DNA of 48,609 nucleotides from Bacteroides caecigallinarum (GCF_016902295.1 NZ_JACJLQ010000028.1:1-48609); one strand, 5' to 3'; positions 15,821-23,006 are shown, counted from the stretch's first letter. Translations and numbers: made by a program. Notes: generated from the letters alone by a model not told the origin.

Positions 15821-17809
15821 ATGAGTCTATTTGATACTATCACGCACCGAAGGAACATTTACAAGGCTATTTATGCACTGGATTCCTACATCTGTGAACG
15901 AAATCTTCTATCGGTAGAGGATCTGAAGTGCTATTATCAGCTGAAGGATAAATTTGACTTTGACGGCACAATCATGGATGTTATAGAGAAATGCCAGAAG
16001 AAACTTGAGAAGATACTGAACGAAGAAAATGATGATTTCTTTACCGTTTCAGTATACTATAAGATAAAGAAACTGAAAGATGAAAACGGAAAACAGTTAG
16101 TTACTTACAGACCGTTACATACTGCAAGTCTGATTGATCAAATCTGCATGGCCGCCTTGCTGATCCCACTGATGTTTGATGACAGTAAAAGCGTGCGGAA
16201 CAAGTCGGAGCTTTCAAGGATGATTCCACATAATTTTTTTGGTAATATGCCGAGTGAAAGTGTAGATAGTCTTTTTATGAATTGGACAGAAAAGTATCGG
16301 CAATATTCTAAAATTATCCAAGACAAGAGCCGGGAATATTTGAAGACGCGGGAATATGATACGGTAATCAACTTTGATTTGGCAGATTTCTTTCCTTCCA
16401 TAGACCCGGCCAGAATGTATAATTTCATCCTGAATCTGTTAGTTCCTCAATATCCCGATAAGGACGACTTGAAAACCTTGAAGAAGGCCATTGTGAAACT
16501 GCTCTATTTCAAGATTCAGGAAGATTCTCTGAGGGGGTGGATGGATGTTTATTATCCGAATACGGACACGACGTCTTTTAAAAAGGTTTTCATGAACAGA
16601 GGAATTGCTCAGGGATTGCCTCAATCTTATTTCTTCGGGAATATATGTATGATTGACATTGCGGACAAAATGGCATCAACCGAAGAGTTGAAACAATCAG
16701 ATGCCTATTTTTATGTGGATGACTCGGTTATTTTTGCTAAAGGGATTAACCAAGGAAATTTTAGAGCACTGATAACTAGACTAAACAATACTATCAAGGA
16801 ATCACCGGCCAAGTGTGACGAACAGCCGGAGTTGAATCAAGTTTACCTGGATTTTCAGAAAAAAATTAACTACCAAATAAAATTTCATGAAGACGAGAAA
16901 AGTACAATTTGTACCATTGAAGAGGCGTTTAACGGAATGGAAGGGCTCTTCCTGGTGCAACGACCTGTCTCGATGGGAGGTTGGATACATGGAAATATTG
17001 ATGAAGTGGACGAACATGTATCCCTGAAGAAACTCAATGCACTCCAGACGGTAGTAGAAAACCAACTTTTAGAGGTAAAAAAGAAACAAGAAAAGGACCC
17101 TAATAAAAAGCAATGGGGCGAAACCCGAATAAAATGGCTATCCAGATATTTGAAATATTTCATTTATCGGCAACGGAAATTGAAACTTATCATCAATGGT
17201 CAGTTTGATGAGTCCATGAAAGCAGATTTCTATGATGATTTCCATATCACGACATTGGGTATGGAGGCAAATGAAAATCAAGACAAAGCCGTCAAAGAAA
17301 TATTTAATAAATTTGAGGAGGAAATCTTCCAGGCTGAAATAGGAATGTTTGCCAAGGCAATGACTTTCGATGATTTAAAGGAGTTCTGTAATAATATCCA
17401 ATCATTTGATAAGATATTGGCAAGCTATAACTGTCCGAATGAGCGCAATTTTAAAGCGCTGTATTACTATAAGACTACTGAATTATTGGAACAAACCCAT
17501 TTTCTGCAACAAACAGATAGCTATGCTTCCTTGAAGCAATTACTTTTACGCACTTTCCCTTTTCAGAATATTGAGGTGTTCTTGGATACAATCTATCAGG
17601 ATCATACTGTAAACGAAAAAGGTTTTTGGGGAAAACAAACATTTCTTCCAGCAGAGGAGAATAAGGATAAGGAGAAAAAAAGAAAGAATGTTGGATTGAA
17701 TTACCTGATTGGGTGGACTTTATTTTTAACAATTCATCGGAATTCAAACGGAAAATACTTAATTGCTGCTTTTCGCTGGCTTGCAGGATCAGGGTTGAAG
17801 ACAGCCTAA
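15821..17809 (+). CDS. Reverse transcriptase, defence-type candidate
   Basis: A 662-residue reverse transcriptase. Palm motif A is INFDLADFFPSID (about 183-195, metal-binding Asp 186). The motif B region is GIAQGLPQSYF (about 257-267). Motif C is YVDD (298-301, in YFYVDDSVIFA). The N-terminal and C-terminal regions are long. No maturase, group II intron RNA, VR/TR repeats or retron-type layout was seen, so it best fits the unknown-group/Abi-type RTs associated with phage defence. The last 45 codons are doubtful: the frame becomes lysine-rich at an A7 run (17675-17681), after which the HD frame looks more protein-like. The functional product may be an RT-HD fusion. Confidence 0.88.
   Translation: MSLFDTITHRRNIYKAIYALDSYICERNLLSVEDLKCYYQLKDKFDFDGTIMDVIEKCQKKLEKILNEENDDFFTVSVYYKIKKLKDENGKQLVTYRPLHTASLIDQICMAALLIPLMFDDSKSVRNKSELSRMIPHNFFGNMPSESVDSLFMNWTEKYRQYSKIIQDKSREYLKTREYDTVINFDLADFFPSIDPARMYNFILNLLVPQYPDKDDLKTLKKAIVKLLYFKIQEDSLRGWMDVYYPNTDTTSFKKVFMNRGIAQGLPQSYFFGNICMIDIADKMASTEELKQSDAYFYVDDSVIFAKGINQGNFRALITRLNNTIKESPAKCDEQPELNQVYLDFQKKINYQIKFHEDEKSTICTIEEAFNGMEGLFLVQRPVSMGGWIHGNIDEVDEHVSLKKLNALQTVVENQLLEVKKKQEKDPNKKQWGETRIKWLSRYLKYFIYRQRKLKLIINGQFDESMKADFYDDFHITTLGMEANENQDKAVKEIFNKFEEEIFQAEIGMFAKAMTFDDLKEFCNNIQSFDKILASYNCPNERNFKALYYYKTTELLEQTHFLQQTDSYASLKQLLLRTFPFQNIEVFLDTIYQDHTVNEKGFWGKQTFLPAEENKDKEKKRKNVGLNYLIGWTLFLTIHRNSNGKYLIAAFRWLAGSGLKTA
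17675..17681 (+). promoter_or_regulatory. A7 run, possible -1 frameshift site between RT and HD
   Basis: The RT frame reads GAG AAA AAA AGA across seven consecutive A bases. The HD frame (-1 relative to RT) is closed by TAA at 17668-17670 and open from 17671, so the only place the frames can join is at or after this run. A -1 slip here would fuse RT residue ~620 to the HD protein. Slippage on A-runs is well known; whether it occurs here, or whether the run marks a mutation or a read error, is undetermined. Confidence 0.5.
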
Positions 17810-19257
17810 CTATCTTACATACGGATCTGAAACCGGTAAGATATTATGAATTACGTATTTTATCCATTCTAAGGAACCGAAAATGCAATTGTGAGGATTT
17901 CTTTCACTTCCTACAGCAATTAGATTATAAGGACGTGAATGAAAAGATGGAAATTGACTTGGGTATCTTAGAAGCTTTGACTATTTTCAGGCAACGAGTA
18001 CAAGATCCGATGAAAATAGACCGACTCATCCAGACGCACCGGCTTGTGAAAAGTTTGTGGCACAATGGTTCTAAGTTCCTGAATGCTTATACGCTTCACA
18101 ACCATGAACATGCCATTAATCTGATTAAGAATGTGGTGAGAATGGTCAACAACATTGATTTTTTAAACATAAAATCAACGGATTATTTCTTGTTATTCCA
18201 GGCCTGTTATCTGCATGACATCAGTATGGTGATTCATCCGAATATAGCGTCTTTCAATGAATCAAATCCGGATTCAGAAGTGTTAATCAGCCAATGGATG
18301 GATGAAATGTTAAAGATAGAGAATGATGTCACTAGGACTTTTAAAGAAGACCATTTTTCTCTAACAGAAATACTTCAATTACGAAAAAAAATCGGTAGAT
18401 TGCAAGTAGAAGCTTTCCAGAAGGTTTTCAATTTTTTTGAGAACAAGGTCAGAAACGCCCATCAGCAAGACAGTGCTAAATACATCCGGAGCTGGCAGAA
18501 AGGAATCTTGTCTCATCTTTCAGAAGTTGAAGCCGATATGATTGCAAAAGTTTCAGAAAGTCATGGTTGGGATAGCATACACGTGTATAGCCTGAAGTCT
18601 GAGGCAAAGGAAGAGTTGGTCAGTATTAAATATATGATGATTCTTATACGTATGGCTGACTTGTTGGATCTGGCAAATGATAGAATAGACTACTATCTTC
18701 TGAAGCAGAACCGGTCTCAAATGAGCCTTCTTTCCCGGTTTCACTGGATTTCGCATCTCATATCGGACGGATATAAATTGGATGTCGAGTTTAATCCGAT
18801 AAAAGGTGTTCCATTGGACGAACACCCTATTGAGGAAAATATTTATGTGGACATCTTCTTGAATACTGAAATTATGGCTGCGATGCCTGTAAATAAAGAA
18901 CCTTGCTTGAATATCCGTGCCACTAAAGGACTATGTAACAGCAGCAGCAATCCCCTAAAAAAAGAAGGCACACAGCAGGAGTGTATCCAATATGAATTAT
19001 TTAAAGACAACAGAAGGTGTAATTCGGACTTGGTCCGAATTGACGGAACAGGTAAGAAATGCCCTTTCTTATGTATCTGGATACAAAAAAAACATGAATG
19101 GTTGTTTGCAGAACTGGCTGAACTGAAGTATTATCTTAACTCTGTAAATTCGAACCTTATCAAATCGGATATTAAAGTCAGATTCTTTTATTCTAACCTT
19201 CAGCCTTTTGATTCGGAATTCTATGATGATATCAGGTCTTATCTACAAAAGTCATGA
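17713..19257 (+). CDS. HD-domain phosphohydrolase, possibly the C-terminal half of the RT
   Basis: A 514-residue protein counted from GTG 17713, which overlaps the RT gene by 97 bases and has no clear ribosome-binding site. Metal-binding residues of an HD phosphohydrolase are visible: HNHEH (129-133) and HD in YLHDIS (168-169), with further His in VIHPN and a later RMADLLDLAND (about 314-324). This pattern resembles HD domains of bacterial conflict systems (HD-CE type). The frame is open upstream to 17671, and the residues before 17713 (ECWIELPDW) look genuine, which favours production as an RT fusion. Likely chemistry is cleavage of nucleotides or cyclic nucleotides; the substrate is unknown. 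Confidence 0.75.
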   Translation: MDFIFNNSSEFKRKILNCCFSLACRIRVEDSLTILHTDLKPVRYYELRILSILRNRKCNCEDFFHFLQQLDYKDVNEKMEIDLGILEALTIFRQRVQDPMKIDRLIQTHRLVKSLWHNGSKFLNAYTLHNHEHAINLIKNVVRMVNNIDFLNIKSTDYFLLFQACYLHDISMVIHPNIASFNESNPDSEVLISQWMDEMLKIENDVTRTFKEDHFSLTEILQLRKKIGRLQVEAFQKVFNFFENKVRNAHQQDSAKYIRSWQKGILSHLSEVEADMIAKVSESHGWDSIHVYSLKSEAKEELVSIKYMMILIRMADLLDLANDRIDYYLLKQNRSQMSLLSRFHWISHLISDGYKLDVEFNPIKGVPLDEHPIEENIYVDIFLNTEIMAAMPVNKEPCLNIRATKGLCNSSSNPLKKEGTQQECIQYELFKDNRRCNSDLVRIDGTGKKCPFLCIWIQKKHEWLFAELAELKYYLNSVNSNLIKSDIKVRFFYSNLQPFDSEFYDDIRSYLQKS

Positions 19258-19328
19258 AGCTAGAAGTATGTGTAGAGCTGTTCGGATTTTCGCTACCAAA
19301 TGGCTTCATGTAAACGGGTATACTTCTA
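19253..19328 (+). ncRNA. Possible pseudoknotted RNA at the end of the RT operon
   Basis: Two perfect stems interleave. CATGAAGC (19253-19260) pairs with GCTTCATG (19303-19310), and TAGAAGTAT (19261-19269) with ATACTTCTA (19320-19328). The order A-B-A'-B' is that of a pseudoknot, or of two alternative folds. It begins at the HD stop codon. It could be a 3' structure or a template/effector RNA of the RT system. No experimental support. Confidence 0.35.
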
Positions 19329-19576
19329 TTGGGGTTTATATCGACTGCTATATGATGTGTGAGCATCAGCAAATCACTCACTGGCTGGTTAGGAGCCTGA
19401 TTGATTACCCAAACTATATCTAATATTCATTAGACGGCATATTGAACCGAATGTTCTGACGGTGATGCTACTGGTTAGTTTTTGCTTATAGGTCAGGGCT
19501 TACCAAAAGGATCATTATTTCAGTATAAACCGCGTCTTAGTGGTACTCATTCTTGTCAATTATGTCTGCTTGAGAT
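19329..19576. other. Non-coding right part of the RT cassette
   Basis: No gene seen. GAACCGAATGTTCTGAC at 19444-19460 looks like a shortened copy of the cassette's 25-base flanking repeat, missing its middle AAGAAGC. It may be a relic of an earlier recombination event. Confidence 0.35.
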
Positions 19577-19601
19577 GAACCGGAAAGAAGCGTTCTGACA
19601 T
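19577..19601 (+). repeat. Right direct repeat of the RT cassette
   Basis: The sequence starts GAACCGGAAAGAAGCG, ends TTCTGACAT and matches 12982-13006 at 24 of 25 positions. It would encode the tail of HTH gene 1 if joined to it. It lies 2-3 bases before the terminator stem shared in sequence with the HTH gene 2 terminator. Confidence 0.75.
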
Positions 19602-19602
19602 T

Positions 19603-19650
19603 GAAAAGGCTATACCACCACATCCGTTGGAGTATAGCCTTTCACTTTTT
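19603..19650. terminator. Bidirectional terminator between RT cassette and recombinase 2
   Basis: AAAGGCTATAC (19605-19615) pairs with GTATAGCCTTT (19632-19642), followed by CAC and a T-run on the plus side. It separates convergent transcripts. The stem is nearly identical to the terminator at 21470-21511, as expected if the two HTH-recombinase units are duplicates. Confidence 0.75.
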
Positions 19651-19673
19651 ATCATATTTTGTATATATCCACT

Positions 19674-20879
19674 TCATGCCTTTTGGGAATTCCTCTCCAG
19701 AGCCTGCATATAATGGCGCAACATATAGTCGGAAGAATAGCCAAGCATTTCCCTGACGTGTCCTTTAGGAATCTGGTTAGCCAGGATAACTGTTACGACA
19801 AACGTATTGCGGGCCATCTGGGTGGTAAGCCTCTTGGAAATCCGACATTGTACCGAAACCTCTTTCAGGTATTCATTCATTTTCTGGACTGACGGGACAG
19901 GAAAACACGGACCTTCGGGATTCATCGGATTCCAGCCTCTGTATTTCTCCAGCAGAACCATTGCCGGTTTAAGAAGAGGAACACGGCTTGTACAGCTGTC
20001 CCCAACCTCCGCTCCTTCAGCACGTGTCCTGCAAATCCACAGTGTTCCTTCGTCATCCCTAAACAAGTGCGACGGACAAAGGGTGCTTATCCCCTGATAG
20101 GAAAGTCCGGTGAGAGCGCAGAAGACGAACACATCCTTCACCCGTTCCAAACGTCCGGCTGGCATATCCGTTTCCATCACTGTTCTCAGTTCATTCCAGT
20201 CCAGAAAAGAAGGGTAAGTCTCCTCCTTTACGCACAACTCTCCCAGTTCCTCCAGAAACTTGCCATGTTCCATCCAAGCCTTCTGCTGAGCCACCTTGAG
20301 AACCTTACGGAAACACTCCAGATATTTAGCCGCCGTATTCCGGGCCAGCCCGCGGGTCTCCTTCAAATACCTTTCAAATGCCGTGATAAACTTCCTGTTC
20401 AGTTCGGAGAACACGATATCTTCCTTATTGTAAACATTCCGTATGACGGTCTCTACCAATCCGTAGCACCTGTTGTAACGTGCCAGAGTGGCAGGATGCA
20501 AATCCCCGGGAGAAGCCGCCCATCCGTCTATACATTCCTTCATGGCCTTCAGAACCAGATGCCGTCCTTCCCTGGCATACAGAATATCCAGGATTTTCTT
20601 CGGAGTCAGTCTTTCCCCATCATACACGGAATTCCTGTGAATGACATATATTCTGTCCCTCAGTGTCTCAAGGTACATGTTCAGCTCTGCCGAACTCCGT
20701 CCCCTTCCCTTGCTACGCATCTTCGCATTGTCCCATAACTCCACCGGTATAGAGCGCTGGATACGGATTTCAGCCCGCTGTCCGTTAATTGTCACCCGAA
20801 GAACGACCGGTGCTTCACCGTTCTTCAACAACTTGTTCTTCAAGATGAAGAACATTACATGCAGTGTGTTTCCTTTCAT
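19674..20879 (-). CDS. Tyrosine recombinase 2, catalytically altered
   Basis: A 401-residue tyrosine recombinase clearly paralogous to recombinase 3; both share NGEAP.FLRVTINGQ-like and RIQRS.P..LWDN starts. Key residues are changed. HxxR is QMARNTF (His to Gln), the GH motif is GYSSD (His to Tyr), and the first Arg is absent (ALTGLSYQG, as in IntDOT). The Arg of xxxR and a Tyr (LRHYMQAL) remain. It may be inactive, or it may act as a DNA-binding partner of recombinase 3. It is convergent with the RT cassette and divergent from HTH gene 2. Confidence 0.85.
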   Translation of the reverse strand: MKGNTLHVMFFILKNKLLKNGEAPVVLRVTINGQRAEIRIQRSIPVELWDNAKMRSKGRGRSSAELNMYLETLRDRIYVIHRNSVYDGERLTPKKILDILYAREGRHLVLKAMKECIDGWAASPGDLHPATLARYNRCYGLVETVIRNVYNKEDIVFSELNRKFITAFERYLKETRGLARNTAAKYLECFRKVLKVAQQKAWMEHGKFLEELGELCVKEETYPSFLDWNELRTVMETDMPAGRLERVKDVFVFCALTGLSYQGISTLCPSHLFRDDEGTLWICRTRAEGAEVGDSCTSRVPLLKPAMVLLEKYRGWNPMNPEGPCFPVPSVQKMNEYLKEVSVQCRISKRLTTQMARNTFVVTVILANQIPKGHVREMLGYSSDYMLRHYMQALERNSQKA

Positions 20880-20895
20880 ACATTCTGTTTTGGTG

Positions 20896-20903
20896 CAAAC
20901 TTA
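20896..20903 (-). promoter_or_regulatory. -7 box of recombinase 2 promoter
   Basis: On the minus strand this reads TAAGTTTG, matching TAnnTTTG, 17 bases upstream of the recombinase 2 ATG. Confidence 0.5.
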
Positions 20904-21047
20904 GTAAACGCACTGGAATACAGCACTATGCGCAATTACGCAATATAGTGAAATATAATACATGCCTTTCCTGAGCACGGTTGTACTTTCCGGATTCAAC
21001 AATCGAATATTTCTGAAAGACCGGTTCCTGCAACAGACAACATGAGA

Positions 21048-21078
21048 CATCTGATGACTTGTGCTGCCATCTGATGAC
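21048..21078 (+). repeat. Twin CATCTGATGAC repeat upstream of HTH gene 2
   Basis: CATCTGATGAC occurs at 21048-21058 and 21068-21078, a 20-base period identical to that of the repeats before HTH gene 1. It lies 7 bases upstream of the HTH gene 2 -33 element, as expected for an activator or autoregulator operator, or an excisionase-binding array. Confidence 0.75.
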
Positions 21079-21084
21079 ATGGTA

Positions 21085-21115
21085 TTGGACAGCCAGGCCA
21101 TACCGTCTATCTTTG
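21085..21115 (+). promoter_or_regulatory. Promoter of HTH gene 2
   Basis: TTG (21085-21087), 20 bases, and TATCTTTG (21108-21115) fit the Bacteroidetes pattern. The same TATCTTTG followed by TCAAACCAAA-like sequence precedes HTH gene 1, so the two control regions are homologous. Confidence 0.6.
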
Positions 21116-21139
21116 CCTCAAACCAAACAACTACACTTT

Positions 21140-21418
21140 ATGGAAATCGTAAACATTGAAGCTGGTACTTTCAAAGAAATGGTAATGTCCATCCAACTGC
21201 TGAAAGAAAAACTGGAAAACCTCAAAGGCAGGCAAACCTTAAAAAGTCTGGATGACTGGATGGACAATCAAGAAGTATGCATGGCACTGAACATATCACA
21301 GAGAACACTGCAGACCATGAGAAGCAACGGTACCTTGTCCTTCTCCCAGATTGACCGGAAGACCTATTATCGGAGACAAGATGTTATCAGACTGATTGAA
21401 AAAGGGAAGAAGAGATAA
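21140..21418 (+). CDS. Helix-turn-helix (excisionase/MerR-like) protein 2
   Basis: A 92-residue homologue of HTH protein 1: an N-terminal helical region, then LDDWMDNQEVCMALNISQRT (helix-turn-helix), a wing (IDRKTYYRRQDVIRLIEKGKKR) and a basic tail. The start at 21140 is set by the promoter at 21108-21115; an earlier in-frame ATG at 21059 lies upstream of the promoter. It faces recombinase 3 across a short terminator and has no cargo at its 3' end, unlike HTH gene 1. Confidence 0.85.
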   Translation: MEIVNIEAGTFKEMVMSIQLLKEKLENLKGRQTLKSLDDWMDNQEVCMALNISQRTLQTMRSNGTLSFSQIDRKTYYRRQDVIRLIEKGKKR

Positions 21419-21469
21419 TCCCGGTAAAAACGTGGCCAATCCATACAAGTAGACAACTCTTCCTTATGT

Positions 21470-21511
21470 AAAAGGCTATACCTCACTGTGCGTTGTGAAG
21501 TATAGCCTTTT
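21470..21511. terminator. Bidirectional terminator between HTH gene 2 and recombinase 3
   Basis: AAAAGGCTATAC (21470-21481) and GTATAGCCTTTT (21500-21511) form a 12-base perfect stem. It serves both convergent genes. Confidence 0.8.
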
Positions 21512-21515
21512 CTGA

Positions 21516-22751
21516 TTATCCGAAGACTCGGGCAACATCCTGCATGTCCTTCATGATACTGTTGTCCAGCACACGGGCATAATGCTGTGTCATGCGGGTT
21601 GAAGAATGGCCGAGCATCTTCGACACATTCTGTAGAGCTACATCGTTGGCAAGGGTAACAGTCGTCGCGAACGTGTGCCGGGCCACATGAACGGTCAGCC
21701 GCTTGTTTACCCGACATAGGGTGGCTATCTCTTTCAGGAACTCGTTCATCTTCTGATTCGACGGAATCGGGAAACAGGGACCTTCAGGATTTTCCGGATT
21801 CCAGTCCTTGTATTTCTCCAGAATGACAAGAGCAGGTCCCAAAAGCGGGACATTGCAGGTACAGCTTTCCTTATGAGTAGTAATCTTTACGCGGGCCTTG
21901 TGTATCCACAGTTTCCCCTCATTGTCCTTATAAAGATGTGCCGGGCACAAGGTCTTCACATCAATGTACGACAGGCCGGTCAGACAGCAAAACAGAAAAA
22001 AATCCTTCACAGTGTTCAGACGTGTCGTGGAAAAGTCCTTCTCCATAATCCGTTTCAATTCTTCCAGGGTCAGGAACGTAGGACACGTCTCTTCCTTCCG
22101 GAACAGACGCTTACGTTTTCCGGCCAACGGGTCCAGTTCCAGCCATCCGTTTTCCCGAGCCAGTCCGAGAAATTTGCGGAAACAGCTCATATACTTGGTC
22201 AGGGTATTCTGAGAAAGTTTGCGTACCGTTCTCAGATGCATCTCAAACCGGTCGATGAATTCCCCACTCAGTTCATGAAATGTAATATCCTCTTTCCTGT
22301 AGAAATCCTTAATGACCGTCTGCAACGATTCATAACAGTTATTATAACGTGAAATGGTGGAGGGCTGGTACTCCATACCGATTAGAGAAGCCCAGTCATC
22401 AATACATTTCCGCATGGTCTGCAAAACCAGATGCCGTTCCTCCTTAGAGAATAACTTTATCAGAAGATTCTTTGGGGTAATCAGGGCTTCCCGACAGAGA
22501 AGTTCCTTGTGAATCTGATACAGCCTTACTTTTAATGCCTCAATATAGCTGTTCAGCTCCGTTGAACTCCGGTCTTTTCCTTTGCTGCGTTCCTTCACAT
22601 TGTCCCATAACTTCAACGGAACAGAACGTTGAATCCGGACTTCATCCAATTGTCCGTTAATTGTCACCCTCAGAAAAATTGGTGCCTCACCGTTTTTCTT
22701 TAGTCTGCTCTTACGGATAAAGAACAGAATTTTCATTGATTCCTGTTTCAT
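21516..22751 (-). CDS. Tyrosine recombinase 3 (IntDOT-like)
   Basis: A 411-residue tyrosine recombinase with arm-binding, core-binding and catalytic domains. HVARHTF, LGHSS and the nucleophile region MTQHYARV are intact; the first Arg is replaced (CLTGLSYID), as in IntDOT. A paralogue of recombinase 2, it is probably the active enzyme of the pair. It ends 5 bases from a terminator shared with HTH gene 2 and begins 240 bases from the central attachment-site copy at 22990, which makes it a candidate integrase for island part A. Confidence 0.9.
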   Translation of the reverse strand: MKQESMKILFFIRKSRLKKNGEAPIFLRVTINGQLDEVRIQRSVPLKLWDNVKERSKGKDRSSTELNSYIEALKVRLYQIHKELLCREALITPKNLLIKLFSKEERHLVLQTMRKCIDDWASLIGMEYQPSTISRYNNCYESLQTVIKDFYRKEDITFHELSGEFIDRFEMHLRTVRKLSQNTLTKYMSCFRKFLGLARENGWLELDPLAGKRKRLFRKEETCPTFLTLEELKRIMEKDFSTTRLNTVKDFFLFCCLTGLSYIDVKTLCPAHLYKDNEGKLWIHKARVKITTHKESCTCNVPLLGPALVILEKYKDWNPENPEGPCFPIPSNQKMNEFLKEIATLCRVNKRLTVHVARHTFATTVTLANDVALQNVSKMLGHSSTRMTQHYARVLDNSIMKDMQDVARVFG

Positions 22752-22933
22752 ACCACTTTATTTACGTTGTAAAATTAGAAAATGAGGAACAGGAAAATCC
22801 TACGCAAAAACATGATAATCAATGAAGTATTATACATTTCAGGTGCTTTTTTATTGTCCCTAAAAAAGGACCCTGAATTTGCACCTGACAAACTTCGTAG
22901 AAACGCTATATTCTGCTTCCACCCGAGAACGAA
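22752..22933. other. Intergenic with a nested inverted repeat
   Basis: No gene seen. TCAGGTGC (22839-22846) pairs with GCACCTGA (22881-22888), with an inner GTCC...GGAC pair. This is a 50-base cruciform-like unit near the end of island part A that could be a recombinase-binding site. Confidence 0.4.
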
Positions 22934-22967
22934 AAAAGCCCTGATTCTGTTGTGAATCAGAGCTTTT
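22934..22967. terminator. Terminator beside the central tRNA-Asp fragment
   Basis: AAAAGCCCTGATTC (22934-22947) pairs with GAATCAGAGCTTTT (22954-22967) with one mismatch. Like the hairpins at 4714 and 33348, it sits just outside a tRNA-Asp 3' end, so each element end carried its own tRNA terminator. Confidence 0.7.
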
Positions 22968-22989
22968 CCTAATTTTGCTTTATAAACTG

Positions 22990-23006
22990 GCGGTGCGGAC
23001 GGGACT
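22990..23006. other. Attachment-site copy: tRNA-Asp 3' end (between the two elements)
   Basis: GCGGTGCGGACGGGACT differs at one base from the tRNA-Asp 3' end at 33421-33437 and 4748-4764. Similarity ends at 23007, and no tRNA body follows. It is interpreted as the junction between island parts A and B. Confidence 0.65.

Larger units (their letters stand above)
12982..19601. mobile_element. Inserted primase/RT/HD cassette
   Basis: About 6.6 kb between the 25-base direct repeats. It holds a hairpin, a broken membrane-protein gene, the four-gene primase/unknown/RT/HD operon and a structured 3' region. Removing it would rejoin HTH gene 1 to the terminator at 19603 and recombinase 2. That restores the same HTH-terminator-recombinase order seen at 21140-22751, which is strong internal evidence for an insertion. 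Confidence 0.6.
4748..23006. mobile_element. Island part A (two candidate defence systems and recombinases)
   Basis: Bounded by the exact tRNA-Asp 3' fragment at 4748-4764 and a one-mismatch copy at 22990-23006. Contents: an XRE regulator, a GHKL-ATPase/receiver/HNH/methylase operon, a primase/RT/HD operon, three IntDOT-like recombinases, two helix-turn-helix genes and gene remnants. It is visibly more AT-rich than the flanks in both cargo systems. The ends are inferred from the repeats; I cannot show it is still mobile. Confidence 0.6.

Noticed and set aside
15821-17809. Group II intron or diversity-generating retroelement as an explanation of the RT
   Set aside because: No intron RNA domains, maturase or HNH region, and no template/variable repeat pair or variable-protein gene nearby. 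The operon partners do not fit either.
15821-17809. Retron (msr-msd RNA with RT)
   Set aside because: No msr/msd-like inverted repeat pair directly upstream of the RT: the gene upstream ends one base before it. The RT is also about twice the size of typical retron RTs.
19807-20738. Long plus-strand frames opposite recombinase 2
   Set aside because: They are antisense shadows of a clear recombinase gene. Similar frames opposite recombinase 3 and the integrase were dismissed for the same reason.
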